A DNA stretch of 64,000 bases, taken from Reyranella soli. GTDB lineage: Bacteria; Pseudomonadota; Alphaproteobacteria; Reyranellales; Reyranellaceae. Positions 8,258-15,473 of the stretch are shown piece by piece. The stretch spans positions 124,001 to 188,000 of the forward strand of contig NZ_BKAJ01000030.1 of assembly GCF_007992495.1 (NCBI RefSeq), written 5' to 3'. The notes under the pieces were generated by a model. That model saw only the letters and a program-made list of their open reading frames with translations. It ran no database searches and was not told the DNA's origin. Every line of letters starts with the position of its first letter. Positions within the stretch are counted from its first letter, which is position 1. Both the position numbers and the translations under genes were made by a program.

Positions 8258-9028
8258 ATGCCTGAGCCCGTGATCGAGCCCATCCGCCGCGCCTTCGCGG
8301 TGCTGCAGGCGCTCAATCGCCGGCGCTCGACGACGCTTGCGGTGCTGGCCGCCGAGACTGGCCTGCCAGGCCCGACCGTGGTGCGGCTGCTCCATACCCT
8401 GATCGCGCTGGGCTACGCCTCGCGCGTATCGCGCGAGGCGGGCTACCGGCTGACCGACCAGGTGCTGTCGCTGGCCGGAGGCGTGCGCTTCATCGATCAC
8501 CTGGTCGACGCCGCCATCCCGCACATGAGCCGCTTCACGCGCGAACAGGGCTGGCCGCTTTATCTCGCCACGCTGAGCGCCGGCGGCATGGCGATCCGCC
8601 ATTCGACCGCGCCGGAGAGCCCGATGTCGTTCGAGGCGGCCGGCTACGATCGCAAAAGCCCGGTGCTGGTGGGCGCACTCGGCCGCGCCTGGATCGCCTT
8701 CTGTCCCGACGACGAGCGGCGCCGCATCCTGCGCAGCCTCGGCGTCCGCCAGGGTCCCACGCTGAATGCCGCGCTCGAGCGCATCCGCCGCGACGGCTTT
8801 GCCTTCACCCAGCCGCTGCGTCCGATGCGCATGCACGGCATGGCCGTGCCGATTCTCGACAAGGACCGCGTGGCCGGCTGCATTTCCATGCGCTTCCCGC
8901 GCTCGGCGATGAGCGAGACGGAAGCCGGCGCCCGCTATGGCAGACTTTTAGCCAGGATGACGGCAGCGATCGCGGCCGATCTGACGGACCGGCGCGATGG
9001 GGCGAGCGGGAGCGGCTCCGGGTTGTGA
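8258..9028 (+). CDS. IclR-family transcriptional regulator
   Basis: A 256-aa protein with the IclR winged helix at residues 8-70 (FAVLQALNRRRSTTLAVLAAETGLPGPTVVRLLHTL) and the IclR effector domain behind it (LATLSAGGMAIRHST, later MAVPILDKDRVAGCISMRFP). The frame is open further upstream inside the preceding hydrolase gene, but the ATG at 8258 gives a normal family length and leaves a 20-base gap. It is cotranscribed with the deacylase at 7218, so a role as local regulator is likely. Confidence 0.9.
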   Translation: MPEPVIEPIRRAFAVLQALNRRRSTTLAVLAAETGLPGPTVVRLLHTLIALGYASRVSREAGYRLTDQVLSLAGGVRFIDHLVDAAIPHMSRFTREQGWPLYLATLSAGGMAIRHSTAPESPMSFEAAGYDRKSPVLVGALGRAWIAFCPDDERRRILRSLGVRQGPTLNAALERIRRDGFAFTQPLRPMRMHGMAVPILDKDRVAGCISMRFPRSAMSETEAGARYGRLLARMTAAIAADLTDRRDGASGSGSGL

Positions 9029-9113
9029 ACAGCTGCGGCATATTGCGCAGATGTACCGCTCGCCTCGGCCGTGCAAGGCTGAGGTCCCATCAATTTCGAA
9101 AGGAGGTGATTAC

Positions 9114-9191
9114 GTGAAGTTCACCAATGCGACACCGTTGACCTTCTCTGTAACCGCCACCGGGATCGTTCCTGCGCTGGCGAATTGCTAA
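9114..9191 (+). CDS. 25-codon small ORF with perfect Shine-Dalgarno
   Basis: A GTG-started ORF of 25 codons and TAA. It is preceded by AAAGGAGGTGAT (9099-9110), a full complement to the 3' end of 16S rRNA, ending 3 bases before the GTG. The peptide begins VKFTNATPLTF and ends IVPALANC; it has a hydrophobic/threonine-rich core and a single C-terminal cysteine. A clear intrinsic terminator follows 20 bases after the stop. Signal strength this high for so short an ORF suggests a highly expressed peptide or a leader. I do not recognise it. Confidence 0.6.
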   Translation: MKFTNATPLTFSVTATGIVPALANC

Positions 9192-9210
9192 AAGTCGACG
9201 GTCGTCGGCG

Positions 9211-9243
9211 CAAAGCCGCCTTCGGGCGGCTTTGTTGTTTTTG
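9211..9243 (+). terminator. Rho-independent terminator
   Basis: AAAGCCGCC-ttc-GGGCGGCTTT forms a strong stem with a 3-4 base loop, followed by GTTGTTTTT. It ends the transcript of the small ORF at 9114-9191, and possibly the deacylase-IclR transcript. It also separates this unit from the convergent dioxygenase whose stop is at 9283. Confidence 0.88.
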
Positions 9244-9282
9244 GGCGCAGGGTCGCGCGCACGACGCGCCAACCCGCCCCCT

Positions 9283-10119
9283 TCACGCTGCTCTGTAGAA
9301 GGGCTTGTCGCCGCACACCGTCACGCGATGGCCGTAGCGGCGGTGCGGGAAGTAATCGAACATCGCATGGTGCTGGGCGCAGCGATTGTCCCAGAACGCC
9401 ACCGAGTTCGCCTGCCACTTGAAGCGGCACTGGAACTCCGGCGTCTCGATGTGCCGGTAGAGCATCTCGAGCAGCGCGTCGCTTTCGTTGCGCTTGAGCT
9501 GCGGGATGCGCAGGGTGAAGCCGCGATTGACGTAGAGCCCCTGCTTGCCCGTCACCGGATGGGTGCGCACCACGGGATGCTCGGCGTTGGGGAACTTGAT
9601 GTCGTCGCGGTCTTTGGCCTTCACGCGGTAATAGTGCGCCTTGGAGCTGTCGTGCAGCGCCGTCAGCTCCTGCAGCATCCGCTTGATCGGCTCTGACAGC
9701 GTCTCGTAGGCGCGGTACATGTTGGCGAACAGTGTGTCACCGCCGCTGGGCGGCACCTCGGTGAGGTAGAGGATCGAGCCCATCGGCGGCTCCACGTCAC
9801 AGCTCACGTCGGAGTGCCATTCCTCGCCGGCGACGTGCTTGGACTTCTCGTCGGCCTTGATCACCAGGATCTCAGGATGGTCCTTGAACTCGATCGGCGC
9901 GTTGGGATGGGTGTGCAACGGCCCGAAGCGGCGGCCGAAATCCTTGTGCTGGTCGATCGTCATCTTCTGGTCGCGGAAGAAGACCACCAGGTTGTCCATC
10001 AGCGCATCGTGCACTTCCTGGAACTGCTGGTTGCCGAGCGGCTTCGCAAGGTCGACGCCGAAGATCTCCGCGCCAATGGTGGGCGTGAGCTTGCGCACCT
10101 CGATCGACTGATAGGCCAT
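9283..10119 (-). CDS. Taurine dioxygenase-like TauD/TfdA family enzyme
   Basis: A 278-aa enzyme, the size of classical TauD. It starts IEVRKLTPTIGAEIFGVDL, the usual TauD N-terminus. Iron ligands are H102/D104 (EEWHSDVSCD) and H250 (WDNRCAQHHAMFDY), and R261 or R265 binds 2-oxoglutarate. It is closer to TauD proper than the other dioxygenases in the window, but no taurine ABC genes are linked, so the sulfonate substrate is unproven. GGAGGAAGCT directly before the ATG at 10119 fixes the start; the open frame further upstream is not coding. It is divergent from the small gene at 10309. Confidence 0.9.
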   Translation of the reverse strand: MAYQSIEVRKLTPTIGAEIFGVDLAKPLGNQQFQEVHDALMDNLVVFFRDQKMTIDQHKDFGRRFGPLHTHPNAPIEFKDHPEILVIKADEKSKHVAGEEWHSDVSCDVEPPMGSILYLTEVPPSGGDTLFANMYRAYETLSEPIKRMLQELTALHDSSKAHYYRVKAKDRDDIKFPNAEHPVVRTHPVTGKQGLYVNRGFTLRIPQLKRNESDALLEMLYRHIETPEFQCRFKWQANSVAFWDNRCAQHHAMFDYFPHRRYGHRVTVCGDKPFYRAA

Positions 10120-10199
10120 AGCTTCCTCCGTTGGCTTCAAGCTCGTTTGCAGCGTTCTAGGCCCACCTGCCTGCAGCCGCACGGTCAGAGTGGGCAAAG

Positions 10200-10246
10200 T
10201 CCGTATTACGGAGTGCCGTGCCGCGGCAGTACCGCCCGAAGCGGTA
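10200..10246. promoter_or_regulatory. Two palindromes in a divergent promoter region
   Basis: The gap between the TauD-like gene and the 63-aa gene contains TCCGTATTACGGA (10200-10212, perfect dyad around ATT) and TACCGC-ccgaa-GCGGTA (10230-10246, perfect 6-bp arms). They lie 80-130 bases upstream of the TauD-like start and are likely operator sites, but no regulator gene is adjacent. Confidence 0.45.
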
Positions 10247-10308
10247 TGGAAAGTCGGCTTCTGTGATAGGATTGAAATTGAGTCGTCCAGGACAATGGAG
10301 ACGGGACC

Positions 10309-10500
10309 ATGACGACCTACACCGTAACCTACAACGTGACCCTGACGATTGAAGTGCAGGCGGACAGCACCGACGAGGCGGAATGGCTCGCGGACCGTGA
10401 GTTGCCATTGCATTGCGACGTCAATCGCGCCGTGAGTTGCCACCGCATTGCGGCGTCACCGACGCGGACGCACGAGGACCACGGGACCGCCGCAGGCTAA
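10309..10500 (+). CDS. Small hypothetical protein (63 aa)
   Basis: A short ORF with a good ribosome binding site (GGAGACGGGACC directly before the ATG). The protein begins MTTYTVTYNVTLTIEVQADSTD, an alternating polar/hydrophobic beta pattern, followed by EAEWLADRELP and a polar tail with two cysteines. The regular N-terminal pattern and the RBS support real coding, but I know no family. It is convergent with the DUF1801 gene ending at 10513, leaving only 12 bases between stops. Confidence 0.5.
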   Translation: MTTYTVTYNVTLTIEVQADSTDEAEWLADRELPLHCDVNRAVSCHRIAASPTRTHEDHGTAAG

Positions 10501-10512
10501 CCAGAGCGCGTT

Positions 10513-10908
10513 TCACTTCTTTTTGCTCTTGGGCGCCTTCTTCTTCGCTTTGCTCTGATTGAACTCGATCGCGGCACGGACGAGGGCCTTCAGGGCGCGC
10601 TCGTTGACCTTGTCGCCCTCGAACAAATCGATCGCCCGGCGCTGGTTGCCTTCCAGGCCCGCGTTGAAGAGCTTGTCGGGATCCGCCAGGCGCGCGCCAT
10701 ATTCAAAGGTGACCTTCACCTTGCCTTTGTGCGGGTTGGCGACGGCAATGATGCCGTCGCGCGACCACACCGGGCTGCCCATCCACTTCCATTCCTCGAC
10801 GATCTCGCGGTCGGCCGTGAGGATGGCCTTGCGGACGGTGACGAAGGTCGCAGCCCTCCAGTCCGTGAGTTCTGCGATCATCCGGTCGATGCGTTCCGAA
10901 GGAGTCAT
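10513..10908 (-). CDS. DUF1801 (YdhG-like) domain protein
   Basis: A 131-aa cytosolic protein of the DUF1801 family: MTPSERIDRMIAELTDWRAATFVTVRKAIL, then EEWKWMGSPVWSRDGIIAVANPHKGKVKVTFEYGA, then the helix ALKALVRAAIEF. The C-terminus is a lysine-rich tail (SKAKKKAPKSKKK). It lies 17 bases behind the SRPBCC gene and forms an operon ArsR - SRPBCC - DUF1801. Such trios are common in proteobacteria, often described as AHSA1 cassettes, but the biochemical role is not established. Confidence 0.85.
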   Translation of the reverse strand: MTPSERIDRMIAELTDWRAATFVTVRKAILTADREIVEEWKWMGSPVWSRDGIIAVANPHKGKVKVTFEYGARLADPDKLFNAGLEGNQRRAIDLFEGDKVNERALKALVRAAIEFNQSKAKKKAPKSKKK

Positions 10909-10925
10909 GGGCTCTTAATGCCTGA

Positions 10926-11348
10926 TCACCCCGGCCGCGCCAAGACCTGCTCCAGGCTGGCAAAGAACCGCGCCCATCCGACCTTGGCGCCGCCATAGGC
11001 CTGCTGCTGGTCCGGCCGGAAGCCCGACTGTTCCATGCGCAGATGGGTACCGGTGGATATCGGCGTGAGCGTCCAGGTCACGACGCTCTCGAGGCCATAA
11101 GCGCCCCACGTGTAGGACAGCGTCCTGTTCGGCTCGACGGTCACGACCTGGCAGTCGACGGAACCCCAGTCGGCGCTGAACTTGAAGTCGTGCCCGACGA
11201 CGGGCTTGAAGTCGCTCTTCATCAGCCACTCCTGGATCAGATGCGGCTGGGTGAGCGCACGCCAGATCTTTTCCGGCGGATGGGCAATCTCGCGTTCGAC
11301 GACGACGGAGCGCACTTGGGTGGCGGGGGCAGCAGCAGTGTTGCTCAT
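10926..11348 (-). CDS. SRPBCC/AHSA1-domain protein
   Basis: A 140-aa START-like ligand-binding protein of the AHSA1 family. Family features are VEREIAHPPEKIWRALTQPHLIQEWLM near residue 17 and the closing helix GGAKVGWARFFASLEQVLA. Its ATG overlaps the ArsR stop in an ATGA, so the pair is translationally coupled; the frame further upstream belongs to a shadow inside ArsR. Proteins of this type bind hydrophobic small molecules; the ligand is unknown. Confidence 0.88.
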   Translation of the reverse strand: MSNTAAAPATQVRSVVVEREIAHPPEKIWRALTQPHLIQEWLMKSDFKPVVGHDFKFSADWGSVDCQVVTVEPNRTLSYTWGAYGLESVVTWTLTPISTGTHLRMEQSGFRPDQQQAYGGAKVGWARFFASLEQVLARPG

Positions 11349-11668
11349 TGGTCCATCCTCTTGAGGAGATCTTCGAGATCGTCGAACCGGCCTTGCCAGA
11401 AGCGGGTCATCTGGCTCGTCCAGTCGATCAGCGGGGCGAGCGCGCTGAGTTGCGCGCTGTAGTGCGTCTGTCGGCCTTCGTGGCGGTCGCGCACCAGCCC
11501 GGCCTGCTTCAGGACTCCAAGATGCTTGGACACGGCCGGTTGCGAGACTCCGGCCCGGGCCGTCAGCGCCCCGACCGTCTTCTCCCCTTCGCGGCACAGT
11601 CGTTCGAAGATCGCCCGCCGCGTGGGATCGGCGAGCGTCCTGAAGAGCACATCGTGAGCGTTCGGCAT
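11345..11668 (-). CDS. ArsR-family transcriptional regulator
   Basis: A 107-aa winged-helix repressor: FRTLADPTRRAIFERLC at the N-terminus and the recognition segment AGVSQPAVSKHLGVLKQAGLV at residues 39-59. It lacks the metal-binding cysteines of ArsR/SmtB sensors, as is usual for the subgroup linked to AHSA1 proteins. First gene of the trio 11668-10513. A perfect inverted repeat lies just upstream of the start and is probably its own operator. Confidence 0.92.
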   Translation of the reverse strand: MPNAHDVLFRTLADPTRRAIFERLCREGEKTVGALTARAGVSQPAVSKHLGVLKQAGLVRDRHEGRQTHYSAQLSALAPLIDWTSQMTRFWQGRFDDLEDLLKRMDQ

Positions 11669-11672
11669 CCTG

Positions 11673-11698
11673 GATCAATAACCCGTTGGCTATTGATC
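11673..11698. promoter_or_regulatory. Probable ArsR operator
   Basis: GATCAATA (11673-11680) and TATTGATC (11691-11698) form a perfect 8-bp inverted repeat with a 10-base spacer. It starts 5 bases upstream of the ArsR start codon at 11668, the expected place for autorepression, and is AT-rich in a GC-rich region. Confidence 0.75.
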
Positions 11699-11761
11699 AA
11701 CGTATAACCGGCGAGATATGCGTTGGTCAAGCCGCCAGGAGGGAGACTTTCGGTACGGCGC

Positions 11762-12733
11762 TCACTGCATCCTGATGGCGGCCTTCTTCGCGAGATCGAT
11801 GTTGTCCCGTATCTCCCACTTGATGATCCGCTCGAACTCCTGCGACGTGGTGGGCGAAGGGTCGGTGCCGAGTTCCAGCAGCCGCTCGCGGACCTCGGGT
11901 GACTCGAGCGCCCTTTTCGCCTCGGCGTTCAGCCGGTCGATCACCGTGCGCGGCGTGCTGGCGGGCGCGAACAGGCCAATCCAGAAGGTGTAGCCGCTGT
12001 CGGGGAAGCCCTGCTCCTCGGTGGTCGCAAGATCGGGCAGTGCCGGGGAGCGCCGCGGGCTGCCGTTAGCCAGCGCCACGATACGGCCCTGCTTGATCAT
12101 CGGCAGGGCGGCGACGATCGGACAGAAGCAGAGGTCGGTCTCGCCGTTCATGGTGTCGCGCAGCGCCTCCGGCGTACCGCGATAGGGCACGTGCACGACG
12201 CCGATCTGCGCCGAGAGCCGGAACTTCTCGGCGTTCATGTGCGTGCCGCTGCCCGTGCCGGCGGTGGCGTAGGTGAGCTTGCCCGGTTCCGCGGCCGCCG
12301 CCTGTGCGTAGTCGGCCGCGGTCTTCCAGCCTTTCGACGGCGCAGCGACCAGGATGTTGGGCTGCTGGGCAAGCATCGTGATGGCGCGCAGGTCCACCCG
12401 CGTGTCGAAGGTCAGGTCGGGATAGATCGCGGGATTGACCGTGTGGGCCGAGGAGTTGACGAGCAGCGTGTAGCCGCTGGGCTCCGCGCGAGCGACCTGG
12501 CCGGCGCCGATGGTGCCGCCGGCGCCCGGCCGGTTGTCGATGATGATGGGTTGGCCGAGATTCCGGCTCATTTCCGCCGCCACGATGCGAGCCACGACGT
12601 CGGTGGCACTGCCCGGCGTGAAGGGCACGACGATGTGGATCGGCTGATCGGGCCAGGTCTCCGCCATTGCGCGCTGCAAGAACGGAATGTCGGCCAACAC
12701 GGACAGGATGGCCAATAAGACAAAGCGATTCAT
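11762..12733 (-). CDS. Bug-family tripartite tricarboxylate transporter binding protein (TctC type)
   Basis: A 323-aa periplasmic solute receptor. A signal peptide (MNRFVLLAILSVLADIPFLQRAMA) is followed by WPDQPIHIVVPFTPGSATDVVARIVA, the standard Bug N-terminus, and by NRPGAGGTIGAGQVARAEPSGYTLL. Members bind carboxylic acids such as citrate or aromatic acids. No tctA/tctB membrane genes lie beside it; orphan Bug receptors of this kind are frequent in soil proteobacteria. ATG at 12733 gives the signal peptide directly, so the longer open frame is rejected. Confidence 0.92.
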   Translation of the reverse strand: MNRFVLLAILSVLADIPFLQRAMAETWPDQPIHIVVPFTPGSATDVVARIVAAEMSRNLGQPIIIDNRPGAGGTIGAGQVARAEPSGYTLLVNSSAHTVNPAIYPDLTFDTRVDLRAITMLAQQPNILVAAPSKGWKTAADYAQAAAAEPGKLTYATAGTGSGTHMNAEKFRLSAQIGVVHVPYRGTPEALRDTMNGETDLCFCPIVAALPMIKQGRIVALANGSPRRSPALPDLATTEEQGFPDSGYTFWIGLFAPASTPRTVIDRLNAEAKRALESPEVRERLLELGTDPSPTTSQEFERIIKWEIRDNIDLAKKAAIRMQ

Positions 12734-12868
12734 GACGGGCTCCTCAGAGCGCGAGGCTGATGCCGGAGACGACGAGCAGCAGGTGACGGCAACCTCGAAC
12801 TGCCGACCCGAGAGCCGCGGCGATGACAAGGTTGAGCGCTGGTTGAAGGGTGATCTTCCCGCCCTTCC

Positions 12869-12988
12869 GTCATCCCGACCGGAGCCGAGCGAAGCGAGGC
12901 GAAGCGGAGGGACCTGTTCTTATGGCTGCATCGCAAAGAAAAGGTCCCTCGACTGCGCCGTCCTCCGGACGGCTTCGCTCGGGATGAC
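12869..12988. repeat. Palindromic intergenic repeat (GTCATCCCGA family)
   Basis: The segment begins GTCATCCCGACC and ends in its near complement GCTCGGGATGAC, with inner arms GGAGGGACC and AGGTCCCTCGACT. It lies between two minus-strand genes (12733 and 12998). A related hairpin is at 22225-22297. Such elements are common in alphaproteobacterial chromosomes. Confidence 0.75.
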
Positions 12989-12997
12989 GGTTGACCA

Positions 12998-13492
12998 TCA
13001 ATGCGCGTGCTCACAGGTGACATTGGGGTTCATGTCGGCGAAGGCGCCGCGTGGGTTGCTCTTCCAGGCCCAGACATGCAGCTCGTAGAACGGCCCCAGC
13101 CCGTAGCGGTTGGGCGCGTTCATGAAGTTGAAGAGCTGGCCTTGCAGCTGGGCGGGCCCCTTCGAGGTGATGTACTCCACCGCAATCAACGCCATCTTGC
13201 CGTCGGGTCCCGGCTCGTACATCACCGCCTGCGGATGGGCGATGTCGACGGCGTCGGCCTTCAAAAGCTGCTCGCTGACATAGTGGACACCCATCGCACC
13301 GCCATCGATGCCGCTGGCGCAGGGGATCGGCGCGTAGCCCTCGGATACGGCGACCGACACGTCCTTGAAGCGGTCGTTGGCCATGCGCACCTTGTCCACC
13401 AGCGTGTGGCCGCGCTGCTGGGCGAGGACGGCCGTCGCAAGCGATATCAAAGCCGCGACCGTCAGAAACTTGAGGCAGTAGGCAACAGTCAT
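12998..13492 (-). CDS. Conserved secreted protein of unknown function
   Basis: A 164-aa protein with a signal peptide (hydrophobic LKFLTVAALISLATAVLAQ, cut near residue 25). The mature part contains VRMANDRFKDVSVAVSEGYAPIPCASGIDGGAMGVHYV and ends FYELHVWAWKSNPRGAFADMNPNVTCEHAH. The two cysteines and several histidines (HYV, HPQ, HVW, CEHAH) suggest a disulfide and possibly a metal site. Similar proteins are found in many alpha- and betaproteobacteria, as I recall, without known function. It is alone, divergent from the regulator at 13756. Confidence 0.75.
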   Translation of the reverse strand: MTVAYCLKFLTVAALISLATAVLAQQRGHTLVDKVRMANDRFKDVSVAVSEGYAPIPCASGIDGGAMGVHYVSEQLLKADAVDIAHPQAVMYEPGPDGKMALIAVEYITSKGPAQLQGQLFNFMNAPNRYGLGPFYELHVWAWKSNPRGAFADMNPNVTCEHAH

Positions 13493-13755
13493 TTGCTTTC
13501 CTTCTTCACTGACAAACAGAGAGAGGCGCGGTCCGGCATTGCCGAACCCGTGGCCAAGACATCGAGAGATGGAGAAGCGGGTTACGCGCGAGCGTTCAGC
13601 GGATCAGGATTTCCGCAGCGCCAGTGTGTTGAGTTGATATGCGTACGGGCACGCTTTTCCTTTCCTCGGTGAGGGGTCTTCATCGAGCGGCCCCCAAATG
13701 CCCGAACTCGCGCTGCAAGACTTTGACGGATGATTGATTTGTCCTTGAGAAGCTC

Positions 13756-15342
13756 TTGATTGATGTTCCCAGCCCCGTGTGCATCGTGAGGCATTCCCGC
13801 GTGCAATTCGTCTTTGACAATCATGTGCTCGATGCCGACCGACGCGAGCTACATCGCGGCCGCATGTCGGTTGCAGTCGAGCCGCAGGTATTCGACCTAC
13901 TGCTCCACCTGGTCCGGAATCGCGACCGTGTCGTCAGCAAGGACGACCTCATAGCGTCGGTGTGGCGCGGTCGGATCGTGTCGGATTCGACCTTGGCGAG
14001 CCGCATCAACGCCGCCCGGCGGGCGATCGGCGACAACGGCGATGCGCAAAGGCTGATCCGGACCGTCGCCCGGCGCGGCATCCGCTTCGTCGGATCGGTG
14101 GACACAAGCAGCGCCAGCCCGTCACCGGCATCATCCCCTGCGCCCACGTTGCGCGCAGAGCGCCCCGCCATCGCGGTGCTGCCCTTCGTGAACGCCAATG
14201 GCGAGCCGGAGCAGGACTACTTCGCCGATGGCATCTCCGAGGACATCATCACGGAACTCTCCCGGCTGCGCTGGTTCCTGGTCATCGCCCGCAATTCCTC
14301 CTTCACCTACAAGGGCAAGCCGGTGCCGATGAGGCAGATCGGCGAGGAGCTGGGCGTCGGCTACCTGGTCGAGGGCAGCGTGCGCAAGAGCGGCGATCGC
14401 GTGCGCATCACCGCGCAGCTCAACGAGGTCACAACGGGCAAGCAGCTGTGGGCGGAGCGCTACGACCGCCTGCTCTCCGACGTGTTCGCCATCCAGGACG
14501 AGATCACCGCGGCGGTGGTGGCCGCCATCGAGCCGCAGGTCTGGGCCAACGAGAGCTTCCGCGCCCAGCGCAAGGCGCCGGAGAGGCTCGACGCCTGGGA
14601 CCTGGTGATGCGCGCGCTATCGCACTACTGGCGCGTGACCAAGGCGGACAATCTGCTGGCCCTGCAGCTCCTCGAGCAGGCGATCGTCCTCTCGCCGGAC
14701 TACGCTCAGGCGCTGGCGGTATATGCGGTCAGCACCATGTTCGGCGCCCACATGGGCTGGCAGGATCCGGCTGTCGCCGTGCCGGTCGCCGAGCGCGCCG
14801 CTCTCGAGGCGGTCCGCGCCGACAGTGAGGATCCCTGGGCGCACCTGGCGCTGGCGACCATCCATCTGCACCGCGGGCGCTTCGACGATTCGCTGGCCGC
14901 GTTCGAGCGGGCGCTGCGCCTCAATCCGAACTTCTCATTGGCGCTGGGCTACTACGGCCTGGTGCTGCCCGGCGTTGGACGCTGGCGCGAGGGCGCCGAC
15001 GCCGCCCGGCGAGCGCTCCGGCTCAGCCCACGCGATCCGTTTTCGGCCATCTTCAGCGGCGTCGCGGCCTACGCCGAGTTCGTCGGTCGCAACTATGCAG
15101 AGGCCGTGCGCCTCGCCCGCGAGGGGATCCGCCAGCGCCCGGAATTCGTCGGCGGCTACCGCATCCTCACTGCAGCCGCCGCCATGGCGGGCGACCACGA
15201 CCTCGCCCAGTCCGCCCTGCAGGAGCTGCGCCGCACGCAGCCCAACATCTCGCTGGCCTGGGTCGAGAGTCAGATGCTGGTGAGAGACCCGGTCGAACGG
15301 GCGCACTACCTGGAAGCGTTCCGCCGCGCTGGTCTGGAGTAG
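13756..15342 (+). CDS. Winged-helix/TolB-like/TPR transcriptional regulator
   Basis: A protein of up to 528 aa. The first 100 residues are an OmpR/CadC-type winged helix (VFDNHVLDADRRELHRG through LAGDSTLASRINAARRAIGD-like recognition part and RTVARRGIRFVG). Residues about 135-240 form a FlgO/TolB-like domain (AIAVLPFVNANGEPEQDYFADGISEDI, LVEGSVRKSGDRVRITAQL). The rest is TPR-like repeats. The start is uncertain: TTG 13756 is the longest, but GTG at 13801 would begin exactly at the domain (QFVFDNHVLD). Such proteins are often annotated as adenylate cyclase-like, but no cyclase catalytic domain is present. The response regulator gene follows at 15474. Confidence 0.85.
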   Translation: MIDVPSPVCIVRHSRVQFVFDNHVLDADRRELHRGRMSVAVEPQVFDLLLHLVRNRDRVVSKDDLIASVWRGRIVSDSTLASRINAARRAIGDNGDAQRLIRTVARRGIRFVGSVDTSSASPSPASSPAPTLRAERPAIAVLPFVNANGEPEQDYFADGISEDIITELSRLRWFLVIARNSSFTYKGKPVPMRQIGEELGVGYLVEGSVRKSGDRVRITAQLNEVTTGKQLWAERYDRLLSDVFAIQDEITAAVVAAIEPQVWANESFRAQRKAPERLDAWDLVMRALSHYWRVTKADNLLALQLLEQAIVLSPDYAQALAVYAVSTMFGAHMGWQDPAVAVPVAERAALEAVRADSEDPWAHLALATIHLHRGRFDDSLAAFERALRLNPNFSLALGYYGLVLPGVGRWREGADAARRALRLSPRDPFSAIFSGVAAYAEFVGRNYAEAVRLAREGIRQRPEFVGGYRILTAAAAMAGDHDLAQSALQELRRTQPNISLAWVESQMLVRDPVERAHYLEAFRRAGLE

Positions 15343-15358
15343 GCCCCAAGGACCAAAA

Positions 15359-15378
15359 GTGTTGCTATTCAGCAACAC
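15359..15378. promoter_or_regulatory. Perfect 8-bp inverted repeat
   Basis: GTGTTGCT-attc-AGCAACAC lies 17 bases after the stop of the TPR regulator and 96 bases before the response regulator start. No T-run follows, so it is a weak terminator at best; an operator for the downstream gene is the alternative. Confidence 0.5.
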
Positions 15379-15473
15379 CCGGCATGCCCACCTGTGTCCT
15401 TCCAGTGCCATGGAAACTAAGCCCTCGCGCCCGACGTTCGTGCGACGGGTGTGTGGGAAAGGACGTGGGTCAA

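Noticed and set aside
9099..9110. 16S rRNA fragment or pseudogene, because AAAGGAGGTGAT is the complement of the 16S 3' end
   Set aside because: The match is limited to the Shine-Dalgarno complement and is correctly spaced before a GTG; no other rRNA sequence is present.
13756..15342. Class III adenylate cyclase
   Set aside because: Similar proteins are often named so, but here the N-terminus is a winged helix and the central domain is FlgO/TolB-like; the catalytic aspartates and Asn-Arg pair are absent.
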